64,000 nt of DNA from Euphorbia lathyris. Taxonomy: Eukaryota; Streptophyta; Magnoliopsida; Malpighiales; Euphorbiaceae. A program made the translations under genes and the position numbers. Location: positions 17,001,001 to 17,065,000 of the forward strand of contig NC_088913.1 in NCBI RefSeq assembly GCF_963576675.1. The letters run 5' to 3'. This document shows positions 34,861 through 45,173 of the stretch, in pieces (the stretch's first letter is position 1; each line of letters starts with the position of its first letter). A model generated the notes under the pieces. It did not search any database and had not been told where the DNA came from. It saw only the letters and a list, made by a program, of their open reading frames with translations.

Positions 34861-35648
34861 GTATTTTAAATTGATTTTTTTGGGGGGTTGGATCAATTTT
34901 TAAGTCATATTTTTTTTCCTTTATTGTTTATTTAGGAGTTATTTGATTATTCTTCAAATAAATTGAATTATTACAATATAACCTTTAAAATTATGTTCCC
35001 TCCATTTCATATTACATGACTTTTTAGAGAGTTATACAGAAATTAAGGATATTAGAAAAAAAGATATATTGTTACCCCTAATTTATTGATTCCAATATTT
35101 ATTTATTCTATAATAAGTTCATTATTCTAATTAATTTTCGTAAACCCGCGTTTTATAGCAGAAAAAATGATGACTTAACGTATGCTGATCTTATAAAATG
35201 ACATGTAATATTAAACAAAAAAAAATCTCTAGAAAGACATGTAATATGAAACGGAGGTAGTATTTTTTTTTCTTATAAAAAAAAATTATATTTTTTTTTT
35301 GTTAAAGTTTTTCTGCCAATGAGCATTACAAATGTGTATAGTTTTAAAACAAATCATTATAAAATAATCAGTTGGTTAAACCCAATTTCATATTAGGCTA
35401 ATTTTTGTGCAAGGATTTAATCCTAAATATCATAAACTTAAATTGCATTTATAATAAAATAAAAAGTACCACTTGATATAAAACATGAACTATTTTTTTT
35501 AGAATTCAAAACAAGAACTATTTTATTGATAGAAAAACTAATTAAAAGTCCTCAAGAACCAGCATTCTAAACTGAACTAAATAACCAAATTTCATATTAA
35601 ACTAATTAACTCAGAAATAACTAACTAAATTTCTTAATAAAAAACCTA
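34861..35648. other. 3' flank of UGT D
   Basis: Contains the repeated downstream unit (aggagttatttgattattc, gccaatgagcattacaaatg, cagttggttaaaccc) seen below copy A and at 33.3-34.2 kb. A small foldback (tttttagagagttatacag with a complement near 35230) is included. No gene is seen. Confidence 0.45.
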
Positions 35649-37170
35649 CTAATTCTTGTTTTTCTGAACTTCATCAATGAGATCATTAAGAGCAGAATAA
35701 GATGATCCACCTTCTTCAACAGCCTTCTTAGCCATATCCCCAAGTTGCTTCACTTTCTTCCTCATTTCATCAGCTTCTTCACCTTCCATTATCTTATTCA
35801 CTGCCATTTTCACTGTCTCACTCTTGATGCTATCTCCTTCAATTTTGCTCCATTGTTCAACACCAACAGATACACCAATTTTCAGAATTTCAATCAACAA
35901 CTTCTCATTGTAAAATTGTTCAGCACCAAAGGGCCAAGTCACCATTGGCAATCCAGCAGCAATTGCTTCCAATGTGGAATTCCACCCGCAATGACTCACA
36001 AATCCTCCGACTGCTTCATGTTCAAGTATAGCAACTTGCGGTGCCCATCCTCGAATTATCAGTCCTTTTCCTTGTGTTCTCTCTTCAAATCCCTCAGGCA
36101 ACCAGTCTTTTTCATGTGATTCTCTTATCACCGACCAGACAAAGTCCTTCCCGGAGGATTCGAGTCCGATTGCAATCTCCTTCATCTGATCTGCACTCAA
36201 ATAAGATAATGTACCAAAGGATAAATAAACAACAGAGTTTGGTTTCTTCGAGTTCAGCCATTTCATCAATGCTTCCTCGATCGATTTCTCTTCAGCATCT
36301 CTGTTGCCGAGTGAAACCGGACCGATAATCCAAGCTCCTTCCTAAAAAGTTTCTGTAATGGTCAGCATAAGCCGGTTCGAGCTCGTAAAAGCTATTCACG
36401 ATTACTCCGAAACTCGTCAGTTCTGATTTTCTACATCCTCCAAGTATTTTCGCAAACTGGCTTTCAGGGTGATGAGCCGGCAATTGCTTACCGGTTATTG
36501 TTATTTCATCGGGAAGATCAGGGATAGTAAACGGCGTCGGATCGGCGTTAACATTGGGGCGCTTACGGTAAATGTTCTGCTGAACAGAAATCGCAGCACA
36601 CATGGCAAACAAACCATTTCCATGGAAAACAACCCTTGGAATCCCGAATTTGGAAGCGGAATCAGTAGCCCAGGGAAAAAACTGATCGGCGACGACAAGA
36701 TCTGGACGGAGTTGTTCGAGAAGCTTCTCGAGAGGATTTTGAAACAAGGACATAGCGAAGTTAAACTTGTCGAAAACGCCCCAGCCTAACTGTTGAAAAT
36801 GAAGCAATATTGTAGAAAAGTTAAATTTCAGATTGATCGAAAGATGAAAAAGAAAGAAAGGAAAAGAAAAGATAATAGGTACCTGCAACACTAACTTTCT
36901 CTCAAGGATGACATCGAGATGCTCGCAGCCTTCTGGTAAACCGGCCTCGGCAGTCGGAAATTGAAGCAATTGAATATCAATTTCAGTTTGAAATCGTGAT
37001 TTCTGGATTTTCCGAGAAACAAAAGGCTCATTGTGAGGAGTGGTAACAATGGTGGTTTTGAGATTTCTTGAGGCAAAAAGCTTGGCAATATCTATCATAG
37101 GAATCATGTGGCCATGAGCCATGTATGGGAACAAGAGAACATGGAGCTTAGGAGCTGAATGAGTAGCCAT
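35649..37170 (-). pseudogene. UGT73-type glycosyltransferase, copy D, one frameshift
   Basis: Exon 1 is 37170-36883 and exon 2 is 36789-35649, with a 93-bp intron (TTGCAG/GTACCT donor, TTCAACAG acceptor). The only clear defect is a 2-bp deletion near 36337 (CAAGCTCCTT where copy A has CAAGCTCTCCTT), which shifts frame after NFLGR. After it the frame is open to the stop and carries a full PSPG box (WAPQVAILEHEAVGG to WPFGAEQ). Promoter and TATA box are present. It could be a recent pseudogene, an allele, or a sequencing error. The intron has no stop and is 31 codons long, so unspliced RNA would also stay in frame up to the shift. Confidence 0.85.
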
Positions 37171-37216
37171 GATTGGATCTGAAATCTGAATAGAAAGAAA
37201 GATGGATCAACTGTAG

Positions 37217-37363
37217 ATTTATAGAGGATAATTATTTCGTATCCATCAAGAACAAGAAAGAAGTAGAAGAAGACAAAGTTACTCTGCCCTGCCAATGTAA
37301 AATTACAACTTTCTCTCCACGCATGCACTTGATCCGTATATATTTGACGTTATCCGAGTACGG
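37217..37363 (-). promoter_or_regulatory. Promoter of UGT D: TATA box and conserved block
   Basis: The TATA-like CTCTATAAATC is at about 37225-37217 and the conserved block at 37363-37294, including the complement of TTTGACGTTATCCGAGTACG. The layout matches copy A. Confidence 0.5.
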
Positions 37364-39177
37364 TTGAAATTGTGACTCACATCACAGCACTGATAATTTA
37401 GGATTTACATTAGATTTAATTATTCAACACTTAATTTAATTATTTTTAAAATTTAGTAATTAATTTTATTATTAGTAATTTTGTAATATTTTAATCCTAT
37501 CCAATATTTAAAGGATATTCCAGGATTTTCAGAGGAAAAAGAATATATTTTTTTTTTTTATGATAGACTATATAGGCTATAGCATGTATAGTAATACATA
37601 TCTGTTCCATTTTTTAATACAATATTTTGTTTTTTTATTGGAATATATTTGAAACATTTAAGTTGCTCGATATTCCACAAAAATTAAGTTATATAAACTC
37701 AATTTTTGATAACTAAATCACAATCCATTAGGCATACAAAGCCTAGGTAGGCAACGGGATTTTATTCTATTTAAGCCTAAATTTTTAACATAACCAATCA
37801 AATATCAATAGTTGGTTTTAAAAACCTATTATACATCTATAGTTGGGTTATTCCGATCTTCTATACATAAAATCATTGTCTTTAACGGTTGAGGTGGCAA
37901 ATGTGCTATAGGAAAAAAAACGCATGATTCCGTCTTTCTCTGTCTCCGTCAACCTCATTCGATTAAGTCTCCCAATTGATCATTCTCTTCCAATTTTTGT
38001 GTGGTTCGACCATCAATTCCAATTTCGCTCTTTGTCTAATTTAAAGTTAACTAGTTAATTTGGAACATTGTCAATACCTGCAAATTATGATAGGAATTTA
38101 AAATTTAACTTAATTTCAAAGCTTAAAATCATGTAATTTAGATTACAAAGTTCTTTTTCTTTCGATCCATTAATAGAGTTCTTCTTCCGATTGCAATTTC
38201 TTCCAATTTGAAGGACCTAACTGCACTTTGTCACAACATATGAAACTAGTTGATGTTTTTTGTAAAACAATTTTTACAATTTATCTGCTGTTTTAACATA
38301 CTGTCTATTTTAAAATTTTAATTGTTTAGATGAAGGTGGAAAGGGATAATAATTGTTCTGGTGTAGGATTTGCGAAACTTTCAATGGTGATAGTGATACT
38401 AGTTAATTTCTATTTTCAATGGTAGGTCTGCGTTCTATATTCTGGACTTGGTTTAATTCATTGGAGCACTTATAAATGTAGCAGTATTGTAAAAAATCCA
38501 AAACTTAGATGCTAGGACACATGCTTATCTTTGTTTGCTATGTATACAGTAAGAAGAGTTTCTGGTGTAACATAGCTTGTATATATTCAGTAAACTATGG
38601 ATAAGAAACATGCATTACTCTTAACAAAAATATAATTTCACGCCACAAATTGCATCAAGCTATCACCTCTTGTAGTGAAGTTACGAATAATCTGGAACTT
38701 GGAGTAATTAGATGGCCAGATCCTTCCAAACCCTTTCAGAGCTAGAGAATAAAATAAAACAAGTTTCTTTACCTCAAATGCTCAATACTAACAACATAAA
38801 GGGGCCATAGATGTATTTAACCTATAAATTGTGAGGTATTCTGGAGCCCAATTTTTTACTTTTTATGTGTATGGCCTTAGAATCAAAGAGAAGAAACCGT
38901 CCAAGAAAAGTTAATAGAGAAGTAGGATAAGAAGAATGAAGAAGAAAAAGGCAAAGTAGGATTTTTTTATGAATGGAAATGTTTAACTTTTGTTATGTTT
39001 GAAATGAGGATTAGAAACTGATGGCCCAATAAACCTAAGCAATAACAATCATAAAATTAGAATTAGGAAGAAATTGCAATCGGAAAAGGAAGAGAAGAAC
39101 TCAACTAATGGATGACAGAGAAAATTTAAAGAAAAAGAAAGACGTTGAAGTTAACAGAATTGAGATTTGAGTTGATT
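37364..39177. other. Intergenic, no gene seen
   Basis: AT-rich sequence. 37500-37570 has the ttttcagaggaaaaagaa motif common to UGT upstream flanks. Beyond that I recognise no repeat ends and no coding frame. Confidence 0.45.
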
Positions 39178-39182
39178 AAACA

Positions 39183-39679
39183 TGATAACAAGTGGAGAAT
39201 TTCCGGTTAGATTCTGTCTCTGTGGGGGCGTCGTTGGGTTCGACGGGGGGAAGCTCCGATGCCAAAGTCATCAGAAAATTGAAGAATAAACTGAATTGAC
39301 AAAGGGAGTAGAGAATATCGAATGTGTATGTACCTTTTTATAGCCGTAGGTGTAGGCTATTTATATAGTTGGGAAGTCGTAACTCCTTGGTTCCATAAAC
39401 GCTTCATTAAGGGCGAGTTACGGATTCTCTTTAAAATGGCCGTTTGGTCAATTGATAACTCATTTAATGGCTTTTACTGCCGTATTTAACCTGACCGTTA
39501 TAAGGTGAATTGTGTCGTTCCAGGAGATTCGCCTTAGAGATCCGCCCGCGGATCTCATGTGGCATAGCTTTGGAGATCAGCTTATCGAATCTCTTTGATA
39601 CGGTGTGTTCAGTCGATAAGCGGCATTTTTTGAGGTTAATATCCCTTTTGGACCTCGGGATAATATCACAATGTTATCA
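39183..39679 (-). repeat. LTR (element's 3' LTR)
   Basis: 497 bp, starting TGATAACAAG and ending ATGTTATCA on the plus strand. On the element strand a TATA box (TATATAAATAG) is seen at about 39367-39355. Confidence 0.9.
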
Positions 39680-39692
39680 GAAGCCCTCCCGA
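39680..39692 (-). other. Polypurine tract of the small LTR element
   Basis: On the element strand it reads TCGGGAGGGCTTC directly before TGATAAC. The large element has TTAGGGGGGCTTC in the same place. Confidence 0.65.
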
Positions 39693-40004
39693 AGTGCCTA
39701 AAAGTCCTTTAGGGCTTTTGAGTTTCTCGCGCCGTTATAATTACTAGCATTAATGAATGCTCTGTTCAAGGCGATACGATGACTGACACGTGTCGTCGGC
39801 GCGCCGCTCAAGGATGGAGAACAGAACGTCTTTTCCTCTTTCTTTTTCTTTTATTCTCTCACTTCGTTCATTTCTTCTCTCACTTCGTTCATCTGTTCCT
39901 ATTCTTCTCCATTTTCTCTCAGAGCTTTTTCCTAGAGTTTCAGCTTTCATCGACATTTATTCATGTAAGTGCACCTTTTTTGTTCTATTTCTATCTTTTT
40001 CTGA

Positions 40005-41873
40005 ATGTTTAGAAGTTGCTCATCTTCTTCCGAAGCAACTGTTGACCTGTTCGATTTGACCTCCTCTTCCGACGTCGTTTTTAGTTGGACCTCTTCTTCT
40101 TCGTCGGAAACTTTTCTTTCTTCTGACCATACAAATAGTGTTGATTTAGTTGAGTTGCGTAACTCGGCGTGTAATAGAAATAGAACTCGTTCAGGTAATT
40201 TTAGGAGATTTTCAGGGATGGATGCCTCTTCATCTGTCCCTTCTAGGAGGAAGGCCCCTCGGGCGGATTCCACTTCGTCCCGTATGAGGGACACTGATTT
40301 AGCGGATCTGGCGAACCGCTTCTCTTGGTTAAATAATTATGAAACTCAGCTAGCTGAGGCGCATCATCGACCCGCCGATCCGCCAAGCGGTTTTTTGACC
40401 GTTTATTATAGTCATGTGGAGAGAGGTTTTCAATTGCCTCTTCCAAAGATGATGGCGGACATCCTCTGTTATTTTGACATTACTGTTTGCCAATTACACC
40501 CAAACGGTTGGATAGATTTAGCTCTCGATTGTTATCTTGCTTCCAATCTAGGGGTAGTATTTACGCCGCGCATATTTCGTGCTCTTCATAAGCCGGCAAA
40601 GCGAACCTCTGAGTCTTTTTATACTTTCGCCAAGTTTGGTTCGTACGCCCCATTTTATGGTAAAATGTCCAACGTCCATTTCTGGGATGAGAAGTTTTTC
40701 TTTGTAAAGATAAAAAAGGATGAACCTTTGGGCTTTCCATCATCCTGGAACTCTAGACATCTTCATATGACTGGAGATATGCGTATTTTGATGGAAAGCG
40801 ATGAGGCCACGATAGAGACTTTACTGGAGGTGAAAGCGGGCTCATGGTCGTACATCGATGCCTTAGATTTTATGATGAGTGATGTCCCCTTGATCCGCCA
40901 GGAGGAGGACAAATTAGTTTATTCAAAGATTGCTCAGTTTGATCAAGGTAACTTGGGTTTTTTCTTTGAACTTTAATTGTTGGATTGTCTTTGTTTGGCA
41001 GGGGTGTAACTAAGGCCAATGACGCTATTGCAGAGAAGCGTAGGAAACAAATGGAGAAGGCCGCTCTTAAGAAAGCGGCATGTCCCCAAAAGGACACTAG
41101 GAAGCGTCCGGTGGATGTATCGGATGATCCTTCTTTGAAGAAGAGAAAGGCTCCTCCCTCATCAAAGTTGATGGCGGATGCCTTGAAGTCTGCCTCTCCT
41201 GCGATGATGGAGGATGAGCAAGTAAGTTTTTTGCTATATTTGCCTTTCATTTTTACTTTGAATTGATTTTAAATGTTTTAACCCTGATATCGTTTGCACA
41301 GATGGCGAAGCCTGACTTGGGCAAATACTGGTCCGCCAAGTATGGGGCCCAAGGGACTTTTGAGAACGAGTCGGTTATCAACGACTTGAATGAGGCCTTT
41401 GGTCAGCTGGGTTCAGTTCAGAGCAAACAGAACCAAATTTCGGGATCTACTCATGCTCAACGATCCAAGATGGAGCTACTGGCGGTAAGTCTTTTTGTTA
41501 AAGAGGTTTCTAATAGGATGATATCCTGATAGAGATTGTTGTGCTTTCTCTTTAACAGATGTATACTCGGATTCGCGCCATGGAGTCTGAGCTTTTCCAA
41601 GGGGTGATGGATAAGTCCACCATAACGAGGTTGGAGAAGGAAGCCGCATCCGCCATCGCTCAAAAAGATGTTGAGATCGCCCGAAATAAGGCAACTGAAG
41701 ATGTTTTACGGTGTTTTTCCGTTCTTCTCTTTTTATGCCTTCGCACCTCAAAACCTCCTTCGGGGAGTCCAGACCTCAGGCGTCGAGGAACGCTAGGAAA
41801 TAATTCTCGATTAAGTGGTAGAACGCCAGTTGGAATGGTGGTAGTTACTAGGGAATCCGTTGCGTTTGCTTGA
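40005..41873 (+). CDS. Retroelement antisense accessory protein, four exons, open frame
   Basis: Exons 40005-40947, 41034-41221, 41302-41484 and 41559-41873 join into 542 open codons. Introns of 86, 80 and 74 bp are all GT-AG (phases 1, 0, 0). Order: Ser-rich acidic N-terminus, central domain (residues about 85-310) with HVERGFQLPLPKMMADIL, HPNGWIDLALDCYLASNLG and MSNVHFWDEKFFFVK, which I recognise as the domain often labelled 'putative gypsy type transposon', then a basic NLS-like KKRKAPP stretch and a predicted coiled coil (MYTRIRAMESELFQG onward). It is antisense to the element and starts next to its 3' LTR. The last 50 or so residues read antisense through gag sequence across a deletion junction near 41702, replacing the native C-terminus. 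Function is unknown; related antisense frames are known in Tat-lineage elements. The start at 40005 is the first ATG of the conserved Ser-rich region but is not proven. Confidence 0.75.
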
Positions 41874-42134
41874 AGAAACGAGGAGTTCTGTGCGTTTGGG
41901 CCTAAGGCCATCTGATGTGGGTCACGGGGGAATAATCATAAACGACCGTAAGCGATTACCCATTTTCGCTCCAAATTCCCTTTCAATTGCTCCAGCACAC
42001 ATATCGATAAAAGCCTCAGGTGGCATACTCCCCTCCGCCTGATCAGCATGAACAACACTGGTTATTGGTTGACTGAATGGTGTTACTAATGGAGTTTCCA
42101 TCCCCGAGGTGGGGTGTTGTTCTTCACTTGCCAT
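41660..42134 (-). pseudogene. Gag N-terminal remnant of the small LTR element
   Basis: Minus-strand frames 42134-41922 (MASEEQHPTSGMETP) and 41911-41660 follow the primer site. The second contains LPLNRELFPSVPRR and LPEGGFEVRRHKKRRTEKHRK, matching LPINRRLFPDIPEG and PPEGGRDGHKHKKRTRSHRK at the Gag start of the large element. The two frames differ, so a frameshift is present. The similarity stops near 41702, where the deletion to the accessory gene begins. Confidence 0.7.
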
Positions 42135-42181
42135 ATCCGTTCGAATGTAGTTGTATAACCCTTGATTTGGTTAAGGGTCCA

Positions 42182-42197
42182 CGTTCACCGCACCAAT
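42182..42197 (-). other. Primer binding site of the small LTR element
   Basis: On the element strand ATTGGTGCGGTGAACG follows the LTR end GTTATCA directly. The large element has ATTGGTGCGGTGATCG at the same place. The tRNA primer is not identified. Confidence 0.6.
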
Positions 42198-42693
42198 TGA
42201 TAACAAGTGGAGAATTTCCGGTTAGATTCCGTCTCTGTGGGGGCGTCGTTGGGTTCGACGGGGGGAAGCTCTGATGCCAAAGTCAGTAGAGAATTGAAGA
42301 ATAAACTGAATTGACAAAGGGAGTAGAGAATATCGAATGTGTATGTACCTTTTTATAGCCTTAGGTGTAAGCTATTTATATAGTTGGAAAGTCGTAACTC
42401 CTTGGTTCCATAAATGCTTCATTAAGGGCGAGTTACGGATTCTCTTTAAGATGTTCGTTTGGTCAATTGATAGCTCATTTAATGGCTTTTACTGCCGTAT
42501 TTAACCTGACCATTATAAGGCGAATCATGTGTTCCAGGAGATTCACCTTAGATATCCGCCCGCGGATCTTATGTGGCATAGCTTTGGAGATCAGCTTATC
42601 GAATCTCTTTGATACGTCGTGTTCAGTCGATAAGCGGCGTTTTTTGAGGTTAATATCCCTTTTGGACCTCAGGATAATATCACAATGTTATCA
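42198..42693 (-). repeat. LTR (element's 5' LTR)
   Basis: 496 bp, TGATAACAAG to ATGTTATCA on the plus strand. The TATA-like sequence is at about 42382-42371 on the element strand. Confidence 0.9.
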
Positions 42694-42837
42694 AAACATT
42701 AATAAAGTTGGGATTATATTTAATTACTTATTAGGATTAGGTTGACATATGTAATAAAATAAGTGGGGGACAGGGAATGGGACATATAACTTGGGATATC
42801 AGATTTTTATCCCGGCCAAAGGGTATAGTGGTCCAAT

Positions 42838-42913
<76 letters not shown>

Positions 42914-43488
42914 GATAATGTGTGACACATTTCTTATGGTATGACAATGACAAATTTTGTAATTAACCAAGGGAAGGTGACAAATTTGTAAATAAAATGA
43001 AATAGAAAATTGTTTTATTTTTTTTTCTTTAAAATGGATTTTTCCGACTTTTACAACCTCGTTTTTCAAAAACTTTTATACTGTTGGACTCGTCTTAATT
43101 AGACGATAATTTTAAGATCCCAGAAGCTCAGGTAAAAAAAATTCCGCTAAATAGAATCCGACGATTTGTTTTTCTGTGAGAAAAAAATGCCCAGAAAATT
43201 TTTAAAAAATTCCAGAAAATGTAAAACATCATTCTAAGATAATTTAATTCTTGACTCAAAGTGATGTTTCTTACGGTTTCGTCCCAAATCAACGGAATCC
43301 GGCGATTAGGTGGGCGTTTTCCGGAAAATATAAAACATTATTTTGAGAAACTTTAATTCTTGGGTCATTATGGTTTAGTCCCAATAAAATAATTTCCTTA
43401 ATTTTATCCATTTTACATGCTTCCACAAATTACTGGGTCAAAATCGTAATAAATCTCATTTTGAGCCAAGAATTAAAGTTTTTTAAAA

Positions 43489-44131
43489 GGCCTAACCCCT
43501 TCCCAGCCCCTTAAACTTGTAACGTTTTTTTATTTAGCCACCTAAACTTAGAGTGTTCTCATTTAGCCACTTAAACTCAACAATGTTTTTCATTTAGCCA
43601 CCTAAACTTAGAGTGTTCCCATTTAGCTACTTAAACTCAACAAAATAAGACACCTTTAGCCCTTATAAGCCTACATGACACTTACATGTCACTTGTTGTC
43701 TTTCCAAACATTAGGAGGCGCGTAGGATATTAAATTTATATTCCTCTAGGCTGTATAACGGTAAAATTTCACCACCTAAAGTATCACGGAAACCCTCAAA
43801 TTCGGAAAATTATTTTATGGATGTCCAAATTATGAGGTTAGTTGTTTAATAACTTAATTGGTTATCATGAATTAATAACTGCATTTGACGAATTGCTAAT
43901 TTTTTAAATTTTGATTTGGAAAAAGAGGCTAAAAGAGTTATAATATTTGAGTTTAAGTGGTTAAATGGGAAGACCTAAAGTTAAAGTGGCTAAATGAAAA
44001 AAAGTTACAAGTTTAAGGGGCTGGAAAGGGGTTAGACCTTTAGTTTAAGTGGCTAAATGGGAAGATCTAAAATTAAAGTGGCTAAATGAAAAAAAAGTTA
44101 CAAGTTTAAGGGGCTGGAAAGAGGTTAGGCC
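43489..44131. mobile_element. MITE nested in the foldback element
   Basis: Ends AGGCCTAACCCCTTCCCAGC and GCTGGAAAGAGGTTAGGCCT are inverted repeats, with taaacttgtaacgtttttt and its complement just inside. The flanks ttttaaa on both sides are a probable short duplication. Several gccacctaaactta/taagtggctaaatg units lie inside. Confidence 0.7.
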
Positions 44132-44222
44132 TTTTTAAAATAATGTTTTACATATTTAAAATTTTTTGATAATTTTCTAGACACTTTTTGGTCTCACCTT
44201 TCAGCACTATGTGTTGTAATAT

Positions 44223-44331
44223 TTTGTTGGAACAATATAATAATTCTGTTGAAACAATATAAGTATTTTGTTGAAACAATATAAGTATTCTGTTGGAACA
44301 ATATAACTATTCTGTTGGAAGAATATAAAAA
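44223..44331. repeat. Minisatellite, period about 22 bp
   Basis: About five head-to-tail units of tctgttggaacaatataa plus four variable bases, with scattered further units up to 44620. Confidence 0.75.
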
Positions 44332-45173
44332 TTAGAATTGTTTTCTAAATAATATAACTAATATAAATTTGAAGATACTATATTAAATACTAAGAAACAA
44401 AAATGAAATTCAAGATATAAATAATAAAATTGATTTGAAACAATTGGTAAACTGATTTATTATGTTGGAACAATATAAGTATTATGCTGGAATGATAGAA
44501 CTATTTTATTGGAAAAATTGGTACGCTGATTTATTCTGTTGGAACAATATAAGTATTATGTTGGAACAAATGGTGCACTGATTTGGAACAATTTCGTACA
44601 CTGTCGAAACAATGTAAGTAGGACATAAAAACGTGCTCAGAAAATCATAAAAAATTCTAAAACATGTAAAACATCATTTTAATAAACTTTAATTCTTGAC
44701 TCAAAATGAGATTCCTTACAGTTTTGACCCAACAAATTGTTGAAGCATGTAAAATGGATAAAATTAAAGAACAAGTTTTATTGGGACTAAAACGTAAGAA
44801 ATCTCGCTTCATCCCAAGAATTAAAGTTTCTCAAAATAATGTTTACATTTTCTGAAATTGTTTGAGAATTTTCTGGGTACTTTTGTTTTCGCCAGAAAAC
44901 GCTCATCCGGATTCCGTTTACCGGAATTTTTTTTACTTGAGCTTCAGGGATCTTAAAATGACCGTCTAATTTAGACATATCGGGAAAATGTATTTTAAAA
45001 AAAAGAAATAAAACAATTTTCTTTATCCTCTCTTTCCTTTTATTTATAAATTTGTCACCTTGTCCTTTTTAATTATAAATAAAACTACGTAGTTTTGTTA
45101 TGTCACACAATAAACTTCTTGTCACACCCTAACCCTTTGTCACACTGGATCTCACCCCTATATATATATATAT

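Larger units (their letters stand above)
39178..42698 (-). mobile_element. Non-autonomous Tat-like LTR element carrying only the antisense accessory gene
   Basis: Element 39183-42693 (3511 bp) is flanked by the 5-bp duplication aaaca (39178-39182, 42694-42698). The LTRs are 497 and 496 bp, each TGATAAC to GTTATCA, and differ at roughly 25-30 positions by eye. Its own orientation is minus: the primer site adjoins the right LTR and the polypurine tract adjoins the left LTR. Inside are a piece of gag N-terminus and a four-exon accessory gene on the opposite strand. The gag core, protease, RT, RNase H and integrase are absent. The LTR part spanning cttccccccgtcgaacccaa is shared with the large element at 53718, so the two belong to related families; mobilisation in trans is likely but unproven. 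Confidence 0.9.
42844..45173. mobile_element. Large foldback element inserted in a (TA)n tract
   Basis: A (TA)n run (42844-42908) lies on the left and a shorter one (45159-45173) on the right. Between them, arms of about 500 bp (42909-43480 and about 44600-45158) are imperfect inverted repeats. Landmarks are taattttaagatcccagaag at left with its complement at about 44945, and ggtgacaaatttgtaaataa at left with its complement near 45050. The centre holds a nested MITE (43489-44131) and a minisatellite (44223-44331). There is no coding capacity. Insertion into TA repeats recalls Micron-type elements of rice, but the class is not established. Confidence 0.6.

Noticed and set aside
39965..40012. 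An extra intron upstream of the accessory gene (gtaagt to gtttag)
   Set aside because: At 48 bp it is too short for a plant intron, and the joined upstream frame meets a stop without an ATG.
41001..41003. Acceptor TTTGGCAG at 41001 for the first accessory-gene intron
   Set aside because: It puts the next exon out of frame. The acceptor TTGCAG at 41033 keeps the frame, and its counterpart at 61512 does so in the large element.
42737..43069. Minus-strand frame containing a long Tyr-Ile run
   Set aside because: It is a translation of the (TA)n tract.
44223..44620. CRISPR-like spaced repeats
   Set aside because: The units are directly adjacent AT-rich minisatellite copies with no unique spacers, and the DNA is plant nuclear.
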